A stretch of 64,000 nucleotides of DNA from Streptomyces sp. ICBB 8177 (GTDB lineage Bacteria > Actinomycetota > Actinomycetes > Streptomycetales > Streptomycetaceae). This document shows positions 1 through 9,032 of this stretch, in pieces. The notes beneath the pieces are model-generated. The model saw only the letters and a program-made list of their open reading frames with translations, made no database searches and was not told the origin of the DNA. Location of the stretch: contig NZ_NSKH01000018.1 in assembly GCF_003144095.1 (NCBI RefSeq), forward strand, positions 315,955 through 379,954, given 5' to 3'. Made by a program: the position numbers and the translations under genes. Positions within the stretch are counted from its first letter, which is position 1. Every line of letters begins with the position of its first letter.

Positions 1-1454
1 TCGGACGGCTGCCGCTGAGCTACTTCGACGGCCAGCCGCGCGGCGAGGTGCTCTCCCGCGCGACCAACGACATCGACAACGTCGCCCAGACCCTCCAGCA
101 GACCCTCAGCCAGATCACCCAGTCGCTGCTGACCATCGTCGGCGTGCTGGTCATGATGTTCTGGATCTCCTGGCTGCTCGCGCTGGTCGCGCTGCTGACC
201 GTGCCGCTGACCGTCCTGGTCGCCCAGCGCGTCGGCAAGCGGGCGCAGCCGCAGTTCATCGCGCAGTGGGCCTCGACCGGCAAGCTCAACGCGCACATCG
301 AGGAGATGTACACCGGCCACTCCCTGGTGAAGGTCTTCGGCCGCCAGAAGGAGTCCGCCGAGACCTTCCGCGAGCACAACGACAAGCTCTACGAGGCCGG
401 TTTCAAGGCGCAGTTCATCTCCGGCACGATGCAGCCCGCGATGATGTTCGTCGGCAACCTCAACTACGTGCTGGTCGCCGTCATCGGCGGCCTGCGGGTG
501 GCGTCGGGCGCGCTGTCCATCGGCGACGTGCAGGCGTTCGTGCAGTACTCGCGGCAGTTCAGCCAGCCGCTCACCCAGGTGGCGAGCATGGCCAACCTGA
601 TCCAGTCCGGTGTCGCCTCGGCCGAGCGGGTCTTCGAACTCCTCGACGCGCCCGAGCAGGACGCGGACCCGGCCAACCCGCTCCGCCCGCAGAAGGTGAC
701 CGGCAAGGTCGAGTTCCAGGACGTCTCGTTCTCCTACTCCCCCGACAAGCCGCTCATCGAGGACCTGTCGCTGTCGGTGCGCCCGGGCCAGACGGTCGCC
801 ATCGTCGGCCCGACCGGCGCGGGCAAGACCACCCTGGTCAACCTGCTCATGCGGTTCTACGAGGTGACCGGCGGCCGGATCACCCTGGACGGCGTGGACA
901 TCGCCGCGATGTCGCGGGAGGAACTGCGCGGCAACATCGGCATGGTCCTCCAGGACACCTGGCTGTTCGGCGGCACCATCGCGGACAACATCGCGTACGG
1001 GAGCGAGGGCGCGACGCAGGAGAAGATCGTCGAGGCGGCGAAGGCCACCCACGTCGACCGCTTCGTGCGCACCCTGCCGGACGGCTACGACACAGTGATC
1101 GACGACGAGGGCGGCAACGTCAGCACGGGTGAGAAGCAGCTGATCACCATCGCCCGCGCGTTCCTCGCCGAGCCCGCGATCCTGGTGCTGGACGAGGCGA
1201 CCAGCTCGGTGGACACCCGTACCGAGGTGCTCATCCAGCAGGCGATGGCCCAACTGCGGTCCGGCCGGACCAGTTTCGTCATCGCGCACCGCCTGTCCAC
1301 GATCCGCGACGCGGACGTGATCCTGGTGATGGAGTCCGGCAGCATCGTGGAGAAGGGCACCCACGACGAACTGCTGGCGGCGGACGGCGCGTACGCGAAG
1401 CTGTACGCGGCGCAGTTCGCCGAGCCGGTCGCGGAGACGGTGGAGTCCAGCTGA
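1..1454 (+). CDS. ABC exporter, fused permease/ATPase (5' end outside window)
   Basis: Half-size ABC exporter: a membrane domain fused to an ATPase that drives efflux of an unknown substrate. The frame is already open at base 3 and reads [20 protein letters not shown], a conserved part of the transmembrane domain, so the first helices lie to the left of the window. Walker A GPTGAGKT is at about 807-830. The signature is VSTGEKQL instead of LSGGQ, Walker B is [12 protein letters not shown], and the switch histidine is in IAHRLST. The VSTGEKQ signature is common in one partner of heterodimeric exporters, so the partner gene is probably just upstream (inference). A strong hairpin follows the stop codon. 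Confidence 0.93.
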   Translation, partial: GRLPLSYFDGQPRGEVLSRATNDIDNVAQTLQQTLSQITQSLLTIVGVLVMMFWISWLLALVALLTVPLTVLVAQRVGKRAQPQFIAQWASTGKLNAHIEEMYTGHSLVKVFGRQKESAETFREHNDKLYEAGFKAQFISGTMQPAMMFVGNLNYVLVAVIGGLRVASGALSIGDVQAFVQYSRQFSQPLTQVASMANLIQSGVASAERVFELLDAPEQDADPANPLRPQKVTGKVEFQDVSFSYSPDKPLIEDLSLSVRPGQTVAIVGPTGAGKTTLVNLLMRFYEVTGGRITLDGVDIAAMSREELRGNIGMVLQDTWLFGGTIADNIAYGSEGATQEKIVEAAKATHVDRFVRTLPDGYDTVIDDEGGNVSTGEKQLITIARAFLAEPAILVLDEATSSVDTRTEVLIQQAMAQLRSGRTSFVIAHRLSTIRDADVILVMESGSIVEKGTHDELLAADGAYAKLYAAQFAEPVAETVESS

Positions 1455-1475
1455 GCCGTCCCGTCCGTCGACCGT

Positions 1476-1509
1476 CCGACGCCGCTCCGGGCTTCCGGAG
1501 CGGCGTCGG
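1476..1509 (+). terminator. Hairpin terminator after ABC exporter
   Basis: Perfect 15-bp stem (1476-1490 with 1495-1509) and a gctt loop, 21 bases after the exporter stop codon, followed by a short ctttc tract. Position and strength fit transcription termination. Confidence 0.75.
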
Positions 1510-1561
1510 GCTTTCGGGGTCTGGAGCGGCGTCGGGCTTTCCCCCGGGGTTTTCGGGGCCG

Positions 1562-1639
1562 GTGCGTCCTCGGGCTGTCCGTCGGGCCGTGCGCGGCCCG
1601 GTGCGTCCTCGGGCTGTCCGTCGGGCCGTGCGCGGCCCG
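1562..1639. repeat. 39-bp tandem duplication (2 copies)
   Basis: Bases 1562-1600 are repeated exactly at 1601-1639. Each unit starts gtgcgtcctcgg and contains ggccgtgcgcggcc. It lies in the non-coding gap after the exporter and has no visible coding role. It looks like a recent slippage duplication. Confidence 0.85.
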
Positions 1640-1798
1640 AGGATCGCTCTTCGGCGAACGCTTGTCACCCCGTTGCCGGTGACACGCTTTTCGTCAATTC
1701 CGCCTTGACGAAGGGGGCTTCGACAGTCCAGTCGATCCGGTGACGGCAGGCACGACGCCGCCCCGCGAGGGCCGGCACCGGGAAGGATGGAGGGCACC

Positions 1799-2050
1799 AT
1801 GCCCGCGTCTCCCCGCCGGGGCCGTCACCGGCGCACCTGCTCGTTCTGCTCACTGCACCCCGCCGTCGTCCGCGACCTGGAGACGGACCTCGTGTGGTGC
1901 GAGGGGTGCGCCACCGACCTCATCCACGCGGGCGACCCCATCGAGGACTACCGGGAACTCGACGACGACCTGTACGCCGGGCTCCTCCAGACGCACGGCA
2001 GGGGCCGCTTCACGGGCCTGCGCCCGCACCCGCGTCCGCCGCGCACCTGA
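1799..2050 (+). CDS. Small CxxC/CxxC putative zinc-binding protein
   Basis: An 83-residue protein of unknown function. A basic N-terminus is followed by CSFC and, about 25 residues later, CEGC, the pattern of a small zinc ribbon (inference). The middle is acidic and the C-terminus is rich in Arg and Pro. I chose the ATG at 1799 because GGAGG at 1789-1793 sits 5 bases in front; an in-frame ATG at 1787 would overlap that site. It stands alone ahead of the rRNA methyltransferase gene on the same strand. I do not recognise the family. Confidence 0.7.
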   Translation: MPASPRRGRHRRTCSFCSLHPAVVRDLETDLVWCEGCATDLIHAGDPIEDYRELDDDLYAGLLQTHGRGRFTGLRPHPRPPRT

Positions 2051-2115
2051 CCCGCCCCACCCCTGCGCACCGCCGCGCGCCGAGAGTGCGCAGGCCACCG
2101 GTACGCTGGCGGACC

Positions 2116-2943
2116 ATGTCCCCCGACGCGCCCGACGCCTTCGGCCTGCTGGTCTGCCCCGTGTGCGGGGACGGCCTCGCGCGGCGGGCCGGCGGACTCG
2201 GCTGCCCGGCCGGCCACTCCTTCGACCTCGCCCGCCAGGGCTACGTCAACCTGCTCACCGGCAACGCCCGTTCCGGGACCGCGGACACCCCGGACATGGT
2301 CGCCGCCCGCGCCGCGTTCCTCGCCGCCGGCCACTACGCGCCGCTGACCGGCGCTGTCGCCCGCGCCGCCGCCGAGGAGGCCCCCGGCACGGTGCTGGAC
2401 GCGGGCACCGGCACCGGCCACTACCTGGCCGCGGTCCTGGACGCGCTGCCCGGCGCGACCGGACTCGGGCTCGACGTCTCGAAGTTCGCCCTGCGCAGGG
2501 CGGCCCGGGCGCACCCCAGGGCGCGGGCGGCGGTGTGGGACTTGTGGCGCCCGCTTCCGGTGCGCACCGGCGCGGTGGACCTCGTGCTCAACGTCTTCGC
2601 GCCGCGCAACGCCGCCGAGTTCCACCGCGTACTGCGGCCGGGGGGCACGCTGCTGGTCGTCACGCCGGGACCCGACCACCTCGCCGAACTGCGCGCCGGG
2701 ATGCTGGAGGTCGACGCCGACAAGGACGAACGGCTCGACCGCGCGCTGTCCGGCCACTTCCGGCAGGTCGACCGGGTGCCTCTGGAGTATCCGATGACGC
2801 TCACTCCGGCCGAGGCCGCCGACGCCGTCGGGATGGGGCCGTCCGCCCACCACGCCGAACGGCGCGCGAGCACGGGGGCGTCGCCCGCGGAACCGGTGCG
2901 GGTCACGGCGTCGTTCCGGCTGAGCCGCTACCGTCCGGCGTGA
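2116..2943 (+). CDS. RlmA-type 23S rRNA (guanine-N1) methyltransferase
   Basis: A 275-residue SAM-dependent methyltransferase. The N-terminus has a zinc finger, CPVCGDGL followed by CPAGHSFD, then ARQGYVNLL, as in RlmA enzymes that methylate G745 or G748 of 23S rRNA. SAM motif I reads VLDAGTGTGHYL (about residues 94-105), followed by GLDVSKFALRRAAR. In producers of macrolides such as TlrB this family can confer resistance; here it is more likely housekeeping. TACGCT at 2102-2107 lies 8 bases before the ATG, so the mRNA may be leaderless. The 3' end overlaps the convergent rhomboid-like gene by 41 bp. Confidence 0.88.
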   Translation: MSPDAPDAFGLLVCPVCGDGLARRAGGLGCPAGHSFDLARQGYVNLLTGNARSGTADTPDMVAARAAFLAAGHYAPLTGAVARAAAEEAPGTVLDAGTGTGHYLAAVLDALPGATGLGLDVSKFALRRAARAHPRARAAVWDLWRPLPVRTGAVDLVLNVFAPRNAAEFHRVLRPGGTLLVVTPGPDHLAELRAGMLEVDADKDERLDRALSGHFRQVDRVPLEYPMTLTPAEAADAVGMGPSAHHAERRASTGASPAEPVRVTASFRLSRYRPA

Positions 2944-3664
2944 CCAGTGCCCTGCCGTCCCGCCCGGACGGAGGCCGCCGCCCGCCGCGCCCGCGCCCGG
3001 CGGCCGGGGTGAGCGCGTAGCAGGCGAACCCCAGCAGCAGCGCGGTGAAGTGGCCCAGGTCGGTGAAGGTGCGGCCGGTCACCACCGACCAGCCGAAGAA
3101 CGCGAGCACCCCGGCCGCGTACCCCCAGCGCCACGGCCTGGGCACCAGGTACGTCAGCACTCCGGCCGCCCCGGCGAGCCCGTAGCTCACCCCGATGTCC
3201 ACGGTGTGCGCCATCGACCGGGGCAGCCGCTCGTAGCGGATGCCGAGCCGTACCGCCTGCTGGCTGACCAGCGTCGCCCCGACGTGCGCCACGGCCACCG
3301 CGGTCAGCCAGCGCCAGGTGCCCAGCCATCGTTCCGCGGTGGCGTGGACGAGTTCGAAGAGCACGAAGTAGACCAGGAAGCCCGAGGGGGTCTCGATCCA
3401 CAGCGCGCTGACCACCAGCACCCGGACCGGATGCTCCCGCAGTTGCACGAGGTTGGTGCTGTTGTGGTGCAGCAGGAACGCGCGCACCCCGGGTGAGACG
3501 ACCGCGATGACGCCGCTGGTGACGGCCAGCACCAGCAGCCACACGTGCGTGCCGGGCGAGCGCACGACCCAGTCGGAGACCGCCCGGCGGGCGTGATCGA
3601 GCGTACGGCGCGCACGGCCGACCGACGGGCGCGGCCGGTCGCGCGTACGGTCGGGGGACGTCAA
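2903..3664 (-). CDS. Rhomboid-like integral membrane protein
   Basis: A 253-residue membrane protein with about six hydrophobic segments. IGVSYGLAG and, near the C-terminus, LGHFTALLLGF carry a serine and a histidine arranged like the rhomboid protease dyad, so a rhomboid-like fold is likely. Proteolytic activity is an inference. The start is a TTG with GGGAAAGG about 7 bases upstream. The cytoplasmic C-terminus is rich in Gly, Arg and Pro. The 3' end overlaps the convergent RlmA-type gene by 41 bp. Confidence 0.75.
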   Translation of the reverse strand: MTSPDRTRDRPRPSVGRARRTLDHARRAVSDWVVRSPGTHVWLLVLAVTSGVIAVVSPGVRAFLLHHNSTNLVQLREHPVRVLVVSALWIETPSGFLVYFVLFELVHATAERWLGTWRWLTAVAVAHVGATLVSQQAVRLGIRYERLPRSMAHTVDIGVSYGLAGAAGVLTYLVPRPWRWGYAAGVLAFFGWSVVTGRTFTDLGHFTALLLGFACYALTPAAGRGRGGRRPPSGRDGRALVTPDGSGSAGTTP

Positions 3665-3762
3665 CCGGTGGCCTTTCCCGCGTGCTTCACGGTGATCACG
3701 TCATTATCCACCGGTACGCGGTGCCCGCCCGGGTCGCCGTCCCCGGCGACGGCTTTCTCCGG

Positions 3763-4962
3763 TCAGCCGCTTGCGGTGAGGAACTGCGTGCCCAGGCTGG
3801 TCGCCGAGACCACCACCCACAGGCAGCCGCCGAGCAGCAGCGGCGCGGGACCGGTGCGGCGCAGCCCGGCCAGGTCGGTGGAGAGCCCGATCGCGGACAG
3901 CGCCACGGTGATGAGGAAGACGGAGGCGGTGCTGAGCGGGTGGTGCGCGGCGGCCGGGACCAGGCCGACCGTGTTGGCGGCGGCCAGCACGACGAACCCG
4001 ACGAGGAACCACGGCACCAGCCGCCCGACCCGCACCCGTTCGGCGTTGCGTGCGGTGCCCTGTCCGCCGGGCGCGGCGGCGCGGCGGCGGGTGAGGGCGG
4101 CGAGACCGAGGCAGACGGGGATGATCAGCAGCGTGCGGGTGAGCTTCACGACGACCGCGTGGTTGGCGGCGGCCGAGCCGTACGTGCCGGCCGCGGCGAC
4201 CACGGAGGACATGTCGTTGACGGCGGTCCCGGCGAAGAGCCCGAAGGTGTGCTGGCTCATCCCGAGCAGATGGCCGAGCGCGGGGAAGGTCAGGACGGCG
4301 GCGATGTTGAAGACGAAGATCGTGGAGACCGCGTAGGCGACCTCGGCCTCGGCGGCGCCGATGACCGGGGTGACGGCGGCGATCGCGGAGGCGCCGCAGA
4401 TGCCGGTGCCGACGCCGATCAGGGTGCGCAGGTCGCGCACGATGCCCAGCCGCCTGCCCAGCCAGTACGCGGCGGCCAGGCAGACCCCCAGGGTGACCAC
4501 CATGACGGGCAGCGACCCCACGCCGACCCGCAGCACCTGACCCAGCGACAACTGCGTGCCCAGCACGACGACGGCCAGCTGGAGCACGCCGCGGCTCGCG
4601 AACCGGACGCCCGGCCGCAGGCGTTCGCCGGGCCGTGCGAACAGCGCCACGACCACGCCCAGCACGATCCCGGTCACCGGCCCGCCGACCACGGGCACCA
4701 GCCCGCCCAGCACGGTCGCCACGACCGCGATGCCGAGGGCGAGGGCGAGCCCGGGGACCAGGGAGGGGAGGGCGGCCGTGCGGCCGCGGTCGGGGGACGG
4801 CGGGGCGGGGTCCGCCGAACCGCCGTTCGTCCGGGTGTGCGGCGCCTGAGCGTGGTCCGCCGCCGGGTCGCGGGGGAGGACCGTGGGTGCCGTGGGGGCG
4901 GAGTGCGCCGGTGGGCGGTCCGCCAGGGCCTTGTGGGCCGTACAGCCACTGTCGTCGTTCAT
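3763..4962 (-). CDS. YeiH-family (UPF0324) putative sulfate/anion exporter
   Basis: A 399-residue membrane protein. After a 65-residue Pro/Ala-rich cytoplasmic N-terminus there are about ten helices with family signatures GVGTGICGASAIAAV and FAGTAVNDMSSVVAA. Known members are YeiH-type transporters of sulfur or other anions; substrate is not determined by sequence. It is divergent from a LysR regulator, the same arrangement as yeiH/yeiE in E. coli, and shares a 70-94 bp promoter region with it that holds two palindromes. Confidence 0.9.
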   Translation of the reverse strand: MNDDSGCTAHKALADRPPAHSAPTAPTVLPRDPAADHAQAPHTRTNGGSADPAPPSPDRGRTAALPSLVPGLALALGIAVVATVLGGLVPVVGGPVTGIVLGVVVALFARPGERLRPGVRFASRGVLQLAVVVLGTQLSLGQVLRVGVGSLPVMVVTLGVCLAAAYWLGRRLGIVRDLRTLIGVGTGICGASAIAAVTPVIGAAEAEVAYAVSTIFVFNIAAVLTFPALGHLLGMSQHTFGLFAGTAVNDMSSVVAAAGTYGSAAANHAVVVKLTRTLLIIPVCLGLAALTRRRAAAPGGQGTARNAERVRVGRLVPWFLVGFVVLAAANTVGLVPAAAHHPLSTASVFLITVALSAIGLSTDLAGLRRTGPAPLLLGGCLWVVVSATSLGTQFLTASG

Positions 4963-5017
4963 GCTTCAACTCTGAGCGTCGCGGCCGGGCCGCTGTAGCC
5001 CCCGATCGCGTAGCAGC

Positions 5018-5045
5018 TCATAGCGGAACGCTATGACCCGGTCAT
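5018..5045. promoter_or_regulatory. Overlapping LysR-type operator palindromes
   Basis: Between the divergent yeiH-like and LysR genes lie TCATAGCG-gaa-CGCTATGA (5018-5036, perfect) and, sharing its last 4 bases, ATGACC-c-GGTCAT (5033-5045, perfect). The first contains the T-N11-A spacing typical of LysR boxes. Very likely the binding site through which the LysR protein controls itself and the exporter. Confidence 0.7.
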
Positions 5046-5056
5046 ACGCTGAGGCT

Positions 5057-6016
5057 GTGACCAGCCTCCCGCCCACCGGCCCCGCGCCCCGCTCCGACCT
5101 CCGCGTTCCCTCGCGCACGCCCGACCTGGAGTCCCTGCGGCTGCTCGTGCTCGTCGCCGACCTCGGCAGCCTCGGCCGGGCCGCCGCGCGGCTGGGCATC
5201 TCGCAGCCGTCCGCCAGCCGCAGGCTCTCCACCCTGGAACGCGGCCTCGGCCTGGTGCTGGTCGACCGCTCCCGGCGCGGCTCCCGCCTGACCTCCTCCG
5301 GCCAGGTCGTCGCGGGCTGGGCGCACCGCGTGCTGGAAGACCTCGACGGCCTGCTCACCGGCGCCGAGGCGCTGCGCACCAAACGCGACGCGGAACTGCG
5401 GGTCGCCGCCAGCCTGACGGTGGCCGAATACCTGATCCCCGACTGGATCAGTGAACTGCGCAGGCAGCAGCCCGAGTTGTACGTGGGCCTCCAGGTGACC
5501 AACAGCGAGCACGTCTCCGGGCTGGTCGACTCCTCGTCGGCGGACCTCGGTTTCATCGAGTCGCCGCAGGTGCCGAAGGGGATGTCCGCCCGCCAGGTGG
5601 CGACCGACCGCCTGGTGACGGTGGTGGCGCCGGACCACCCCTGGGCCCGGCGGCGGCGCCCGGTCACCGCCGCGGAGCTCTCGGGCACGCCGCTGGTCCT
5701 GCGCGAACGCGGTTCCGGCACCCGGCAGACGCTCGACCGGGCGCTGGGCCTGGCCGGTCTCGACCTGGTACGCCCGCTTCTGGAGCTGGGCTCGACGGCC
5801 GCCGTGCGCGGCGCGGTCATCGCGGGCACCGGCCCCGCGGTGCTCAGCGATCTGGCGGTACGCGGCGACATCGCCGACGGCAGGCTGCGCGCGGTCGAGG
5901 TGGAGGGCCTGGAGCTGCGCCGCAGCCTCCGCGCGATCTGGCCCTCCGGCCACCGCCTCATCGGTCCGGCGGCGGACCTGGTGGCGGTGGCGCGGCGCCT
6001 GGGCGGGCGGGGGTAG
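5057..6016 (+). CDS. LysR-family transcriptional regulator
   Basis: A 319-residue LysR regulator from GTG 5057: winged helix with LGRAAARLGISQPSASRRLS near residues 40-59, then a periplasmic-binding-like effector domain. An in-frame ATG at 5033 would sit inside the operator palindrome, so I prefer GTG 5057, with TACGCT (5045-5050) placed for a leaderless transcript. Divergent from the YeiH-type exporter, which it probably regulates; the ligand is unknown. A strongly G-rich stretch follows the stop codon. Confidence 0.9.
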   Translation: MTSLPPTGPAPRSDLRVPSRTPDLESLRLLVLVADLGSLGRAAARLGISQPSASRRLSTLERGLGLVLVDRSRRGSRLTSSGQVVAGWAHRVLEDLDGLLTGAEALRTKRDAELRVAASLTVAEYLIPDWISELRRQQPELYVGLQVTNSEHVSGLVDSSSADLGFIESPQVPKGMSARQVATDRLVTVVAPDHPWARRRRPVTAAELSGTPLVLRERGSGTRQTLDRALGLAGLDLVRPLLELGSTAAVRGAVIAGTGPAVLSDLAVRGDIADGRLRAVEVEGLELRRSLRAIWPSGHRLIGPAADLVAVARRLGGRG

Positions 6017-6125
6017 GTGGGGGGCCCGGGGGCGGGGGGTCCGGGGCGCGGACGCGGGCGGGGCTGGGGGGCGGGGGCGCCGGGCGGATTTTGTTGTAAC
6101 CTGCATGAAAATTGTAGGATGACCG
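6017..6125. other. G-rich intergenic tract and FadR-type promoter region
   Basis: Bases 6015-6085 hold many runs of 4-6 G on the plus strand, enough for a possible G-quadruplex. The next 40 bases are AT-rich (tttgttgtaacc, atgaaaattgtagg) and probably hold the promoter and operator of the FadR-type regulator. CCTGCA and TGTAGG form an imperfect dyad there. Confidence 0.45.
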
Positions 6126-6168
6126 GGCAACCTTGCCGACCGTCCCGGAGCGAAAGGGCGTCCCTGAG

Positions 6169-6876
6169 ATGACCGCACTGCGGGCGGCCGACCGGCGCAG
6201 CCTCGTCGACACCGTGGTCGACGCCCTGCGCGCCCAGCTCACCGAACGCGCCTGGAAGGTCGGCGACCGCATCCCGACCGAACACGTCCTCGCCGAGCAA
6301 CTCGGCGTCGGCCGCAACACCGTCCGCGAGGCGGTCCGGGTCCTGGTGCACGCCGGACTGCTGGAGTCGCGCCAGGGCCAGGGCACCTTCGTACGGTCCA
6401 CCGCCGACCCGTCCGCCGTCCTGCGCGGCATGAAGCAGGCCGGCGTGCGCGACGTCCTGGAACTGCGGATCGCACTGGAGACCGAGGCGGCCCGGCTCGC
6501 CGCCGTCCGCCGCACACCGGAGGACCTGAGCGCGCTGCGGGCCGCCCTCGACGCGTTGCGCTCCCACGGCGAGGACCCGCGAGAGGAGGGGGCGCGGACC
6601 GCGCAGGCGGAGGACGACATCGACTTCCACACCCGGGTGGTGACCGCCGCCCACAACGGCGCGCTGACCGAGGTCTACGGCTACTTCAGCTCCTCGGTGC
6701 GCGAAGCCCTGCACTCCTCCCTCGGACGGCTGGGCATGCCGCCCATCGACCTGGCCGCACACGCCGCAGTCGTCGACGCCATCGAGTCCGGCGACCCGCA
6801 GGCGGCGGAGACGGCCGCCCGGGAGCTGCTGACCACACCGCTGCGCGCGGTCGAGGCCCAGCTGCCGCAGCCATGA
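6169..6876 (+). CDS. FadR-type GntR-family transcriptional regulator
   Basis: A 235-residue GntR regulator of the FadR subgroup. The winged helix (about residues 10-80) has IPTEHVLAEQLGVGRNTVRE. The C-terminal FCD domain has LRIALETEAARLAA and a later DFHTRVVTAA segment that normally supplies metal-binding histidines. The stop codon overlaps the start of the MFS gene as ATGA, so the two are translationally coupled, and the regulator most likely controls that transporter. ATG 6169 is preferred over an in-frame TTG at 6133. Confidence 0.9.
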   Translation: MTALRAADRRSLVDTVVDALRAQLTERAWKVGDRIPTEHVLAEQLGVGRNTVREAVRVLVHAGLLESRQGQGTFVRSTADPSAVLRGMKQAGVRDVLELRIALETEAARLAAVRRTPEDLSALRAALDALRSHGEDPREEGARTAQAEDDIDFHTRVVTAAHNGALTEVYGYFSSSVREALHSSLGRLGMPPIDLAAHAAVVDAIESGDPQAAETAARELLTTPLRAVEAQLPQP

Positions 6877-8219
6877 CCCCCGCCCCCGTCCTCGGCCTAC
6901 GTACGACCGGCTCACGAAGAAAGGCGCACCGCTTGTCCCGCCCGCTGCCCGACCATGCCCCGTCCGACCGCGCCACCATCCCCCGTGTCCTCGTCGACGC
7001 CGAGGACGGCCTGCCCACCCGCGCCGGAACGGCCGCCCGCCGGGCCCTGCTCGCGCACCCCGTCGTCCTGCTGGTCGGCGTCGTCCTGGCCTCGGTCAAC
7101 ATGCGCGCCGCCCTCGCCAGCATGTCCCCGCTGGTCAGCGAGGTCAGCGCGCACTTCGGGCTGTCCTCGACGGCGAGCAGCCTGGTCACCTCGGTGCCCG
7201 TGCTCTTCCTCGGCCTCGGCGCCGCGATCGCGCCGGGCCTCGCCCGCCGCTTCGGCGCCGAACTGGTCCTCTTCTGCGCACTGTTGCTGCTGGGTGTCGG
7301 CATCCTGGTGCGGGTGCTGCCCTCGGTCGGCGCGCTGTACGGCGGAAGCCTCCTGGCCGGCACCGCGATAGCGCTGCTCAACGTGCTGATGCCGGGCCTG
7401 ATCAAGCGCGACTTCCCGGACCGCGCGGCGGCGATGACGTCGGTCTACACCGGCGCGATGATCGCGGGTGCGACGGTGGCCGCGGCGGCGTCGGTGCCGC
7501 TGGAGAAGGCGCTGGGCGGCAGCTGGCAGGGTTCGCTGGCGGCCTGGTCGCTGCTGGCCGCGGTGGCGGCGGTGGCCTGGCTGCCGCAGGTGCTGATCGC
7601 CCGCGGCCGCACCGGCCGCGAGACGGCCGCGCCCGCCCCGTCGCCCGCCCGCAGCGTGTGGCGCAGCGGCCTCGCCTGGCAGGTCACCCTGTTCATGGGC
7701 CTGCAGTCGCTGTGGACGTACGTGCTGATCGCGTGGATGCCGACCATGCTCACCGACCACGGCATGAGCCGCTCCACCGCGGGCGTGGTCTTCGCGTTCA
7801 ACAACCTCGTCCAGGTCGTCGGCGCGTTCGTCGTACCGCTGCTGGCCGGCCGGATGCGGGGGCAACGCCCGCTGGTCGTCCTGGTCAGCGTCATGGTCGC
7901 GATCGGCTACGCGGGTCTGCTCGTCGACCCCGCCTCCGGCGCGTGGCTGTGGGCGGCGATCCTCGGCGTGGGCCAGGGCGGCGGCATCGGTCTCGCGCTC
8001 ACCCTGATCGTGCTGCGCTCCGGCGACGCGCACACCGCGGCCAGGCTGTCGGGCATGGCCCAGACCGTCGGCTACCTGCTCGCCGCGGTCGGCCCGTTCG
8101 CGGCCGGCGCCCTCTACCAGTCGACGGGCAGCTGGACCGCCCCGATCCTGACCATGCTCTGCGTCTGCGCCGCCGCCCTGCTGGTCGGCTGGGCGGCGGC
8201 CCGCACCCGCACGATCTGA
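6873..8219 (+). CDS. CynX/NimT-family MFS transporter
   Basis: A 448-residue major facilitator with 12 predicted helices. NMRAALASMSPLVSEV near helix 1 and the overall pattern fit the CynX/NimT group (cyanate and nitroimidazole transporters). The true substrate is unknown. The first 60 or so residues are hydrophilic. An alternative TTG start at 6933 has GAAAGG 8 bases upstream and would remove 20 of them. The gene overlaps the FadR-type regulator by 4 bases and ends at a bidirectional hairpin. Confidence 0.87.
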   Translation: MTPAPVLGLRTTGSRRKAHRLSRPLPDHAPSDRATIPRVLVDAEDGLPTRAGTAARRALLAHPVVLLVGVVLASVNMRAALASMSPLVSEVSAHFGLSSTASSLVTSVPVLFLGLGAAIAPGLARRFGAELVLFCALLLLGVGILVRVLPSVGALYGGSLLAGTAIALLNVLMPGLIKRDFPDRAAAMTSVYTGAMIAGATVAAAASVPLEKALGGSWQGSLAAWSLLAAVAAVAWLPQVLIARGRTGRETAAPAPSPARSVWRSGLAWQVTLFMGLQSLWTYVLIAWMPTMLTDHGMSRSTAGVVFAFNNLVQVVGAFVVPLLAGRMRGQRPLVVLVSVMVAIGYAGLLVDPASGAWLWAAILGVGQGGGIGLALTLIVLRSGDAHTAARLSGMAQTVGYLLAAVGPFAAGALYQSTGSWTAPILTMLCVCAAALLVGWAAARTRTI

Positions 8220-8256
8220 CGGACCGCACCGGGTGTCCGCGACCCTGAGGCGGACG

Positions 8257-8288
8257 GGTGTGAGCGCGCGAGCCCGCGCGCTCACACC
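8257..8288. terminator. Bidirectional hairpin terminator
   Basis: Perfect stem of 14 bp, including gtgtgagcgcgcg and its complement, with an agcc loop. It sits between the convergent MFS gene and the ABC-2 operon and can serve both. Confidence 0.75.
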
Positions 8289-8299
8289 TCACCGGCCGG

Positions 8300-9019
8300 T
8301 CACTCCTCTCCGGCGAGGGTCAGCCTGCGCAGCTTGCCGGCCGCTCCCCACGTGGCTCCCAGCGTGACGACGACCAGCAGGACGACCGCCGCCGGCAGGC
8401 CGACCTGGGCGTTGATCGCGCCGCCGTCCGCGATGTACGACGCCGACGCGAGCGCCCACTGCTGGACGCTGAGCGTCTTCGCCCCGGGCACGAGGCTGCC
8501 GATCAGCGACTCCCACACCAGCGCGTACACCAGCCCCGCGACCACCGCGTGCCGGGTGACGACGCCCAGCAGCAGGAAGATCGCGCTGTAGGCGAGCGAC
8601 GCCACCGCTGCGGCGACCCCGTAGGCGACGGCGAGGTGCCTGCTGTTGCCGTCGAGTACCAGCCCGGCGAAGAACGTCGGTATCGCCGAGAAGAAGACCG
8701 AGACCCCCATCGCCACCAGCAGCTTGGTGAGGATCACCACCGGCCTGCGCACCGGCTTGGACAGCAGGTAGACGATCGACCCGTCGTCGATCTCCGGGGC
8801 TATCGCGCCGGTGCCCGCGATGACGCCGATCAACGGCACCATCGTGGCCAGCGCGAACCCGCCCAGCAGGTCCCCCGTCGTGCCGTCGTCCGCCCCGGCC
8901 AGCAGCCGCACCGCCACCGAGATGACCAGCAGCAGCATCGGCAGCGCGAACAGCAGCGCCGCCCGCTTCCTTCCCAGCAGCGCCCGGTAGGTGAGCCGGG
9001 CGACCGTCGCGTTGTACAT
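8300..9019 (-). CDS. ABC-2 type transporter permease
   Basis: A 239-residue membrane protein with six predicted helices and the ABC-2 pattern IDDGSIVYLLSKPVRR in the first cytoplasmic loop. It is the last gene of a four-gene leftward operon. GGGAG lies 7 bases before the ATG. It probably pairs with the ATPase encoded immediately upstream. Substrate unknown. Confidence 0.88.
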   Translation of the reverse strand: MYNATVARLTYRALLGRKRAALLFALPMLLLVISVAVRLLAGADDGTTGDLLGGFALATMVPLIGVIAGTGAIAPEIDDGSIVYLLSKPVRRPVVILTKLLVAMGVSVFFSAIPTFFAGLVLDGNSRHLAVAYGVAAAVASLAYSAIFLLLGVVTRHAVVAGLVYALVWESLIGSLVPGAKTLSVQQWALASASYIADGGAINAQVGLPAAVVLLVVVTLGATWGAAGKLRRLTLAGEE

Positions 9020-9032
9020 GTACGGGCTCCCT

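Noticed and set aside
3731..3752. Small hairpin gtcgccg-tccc-cggcgac as yeiH terminator
   Set aside because: Only 7 bp and common in such GC-rich DNA; too weak to call.
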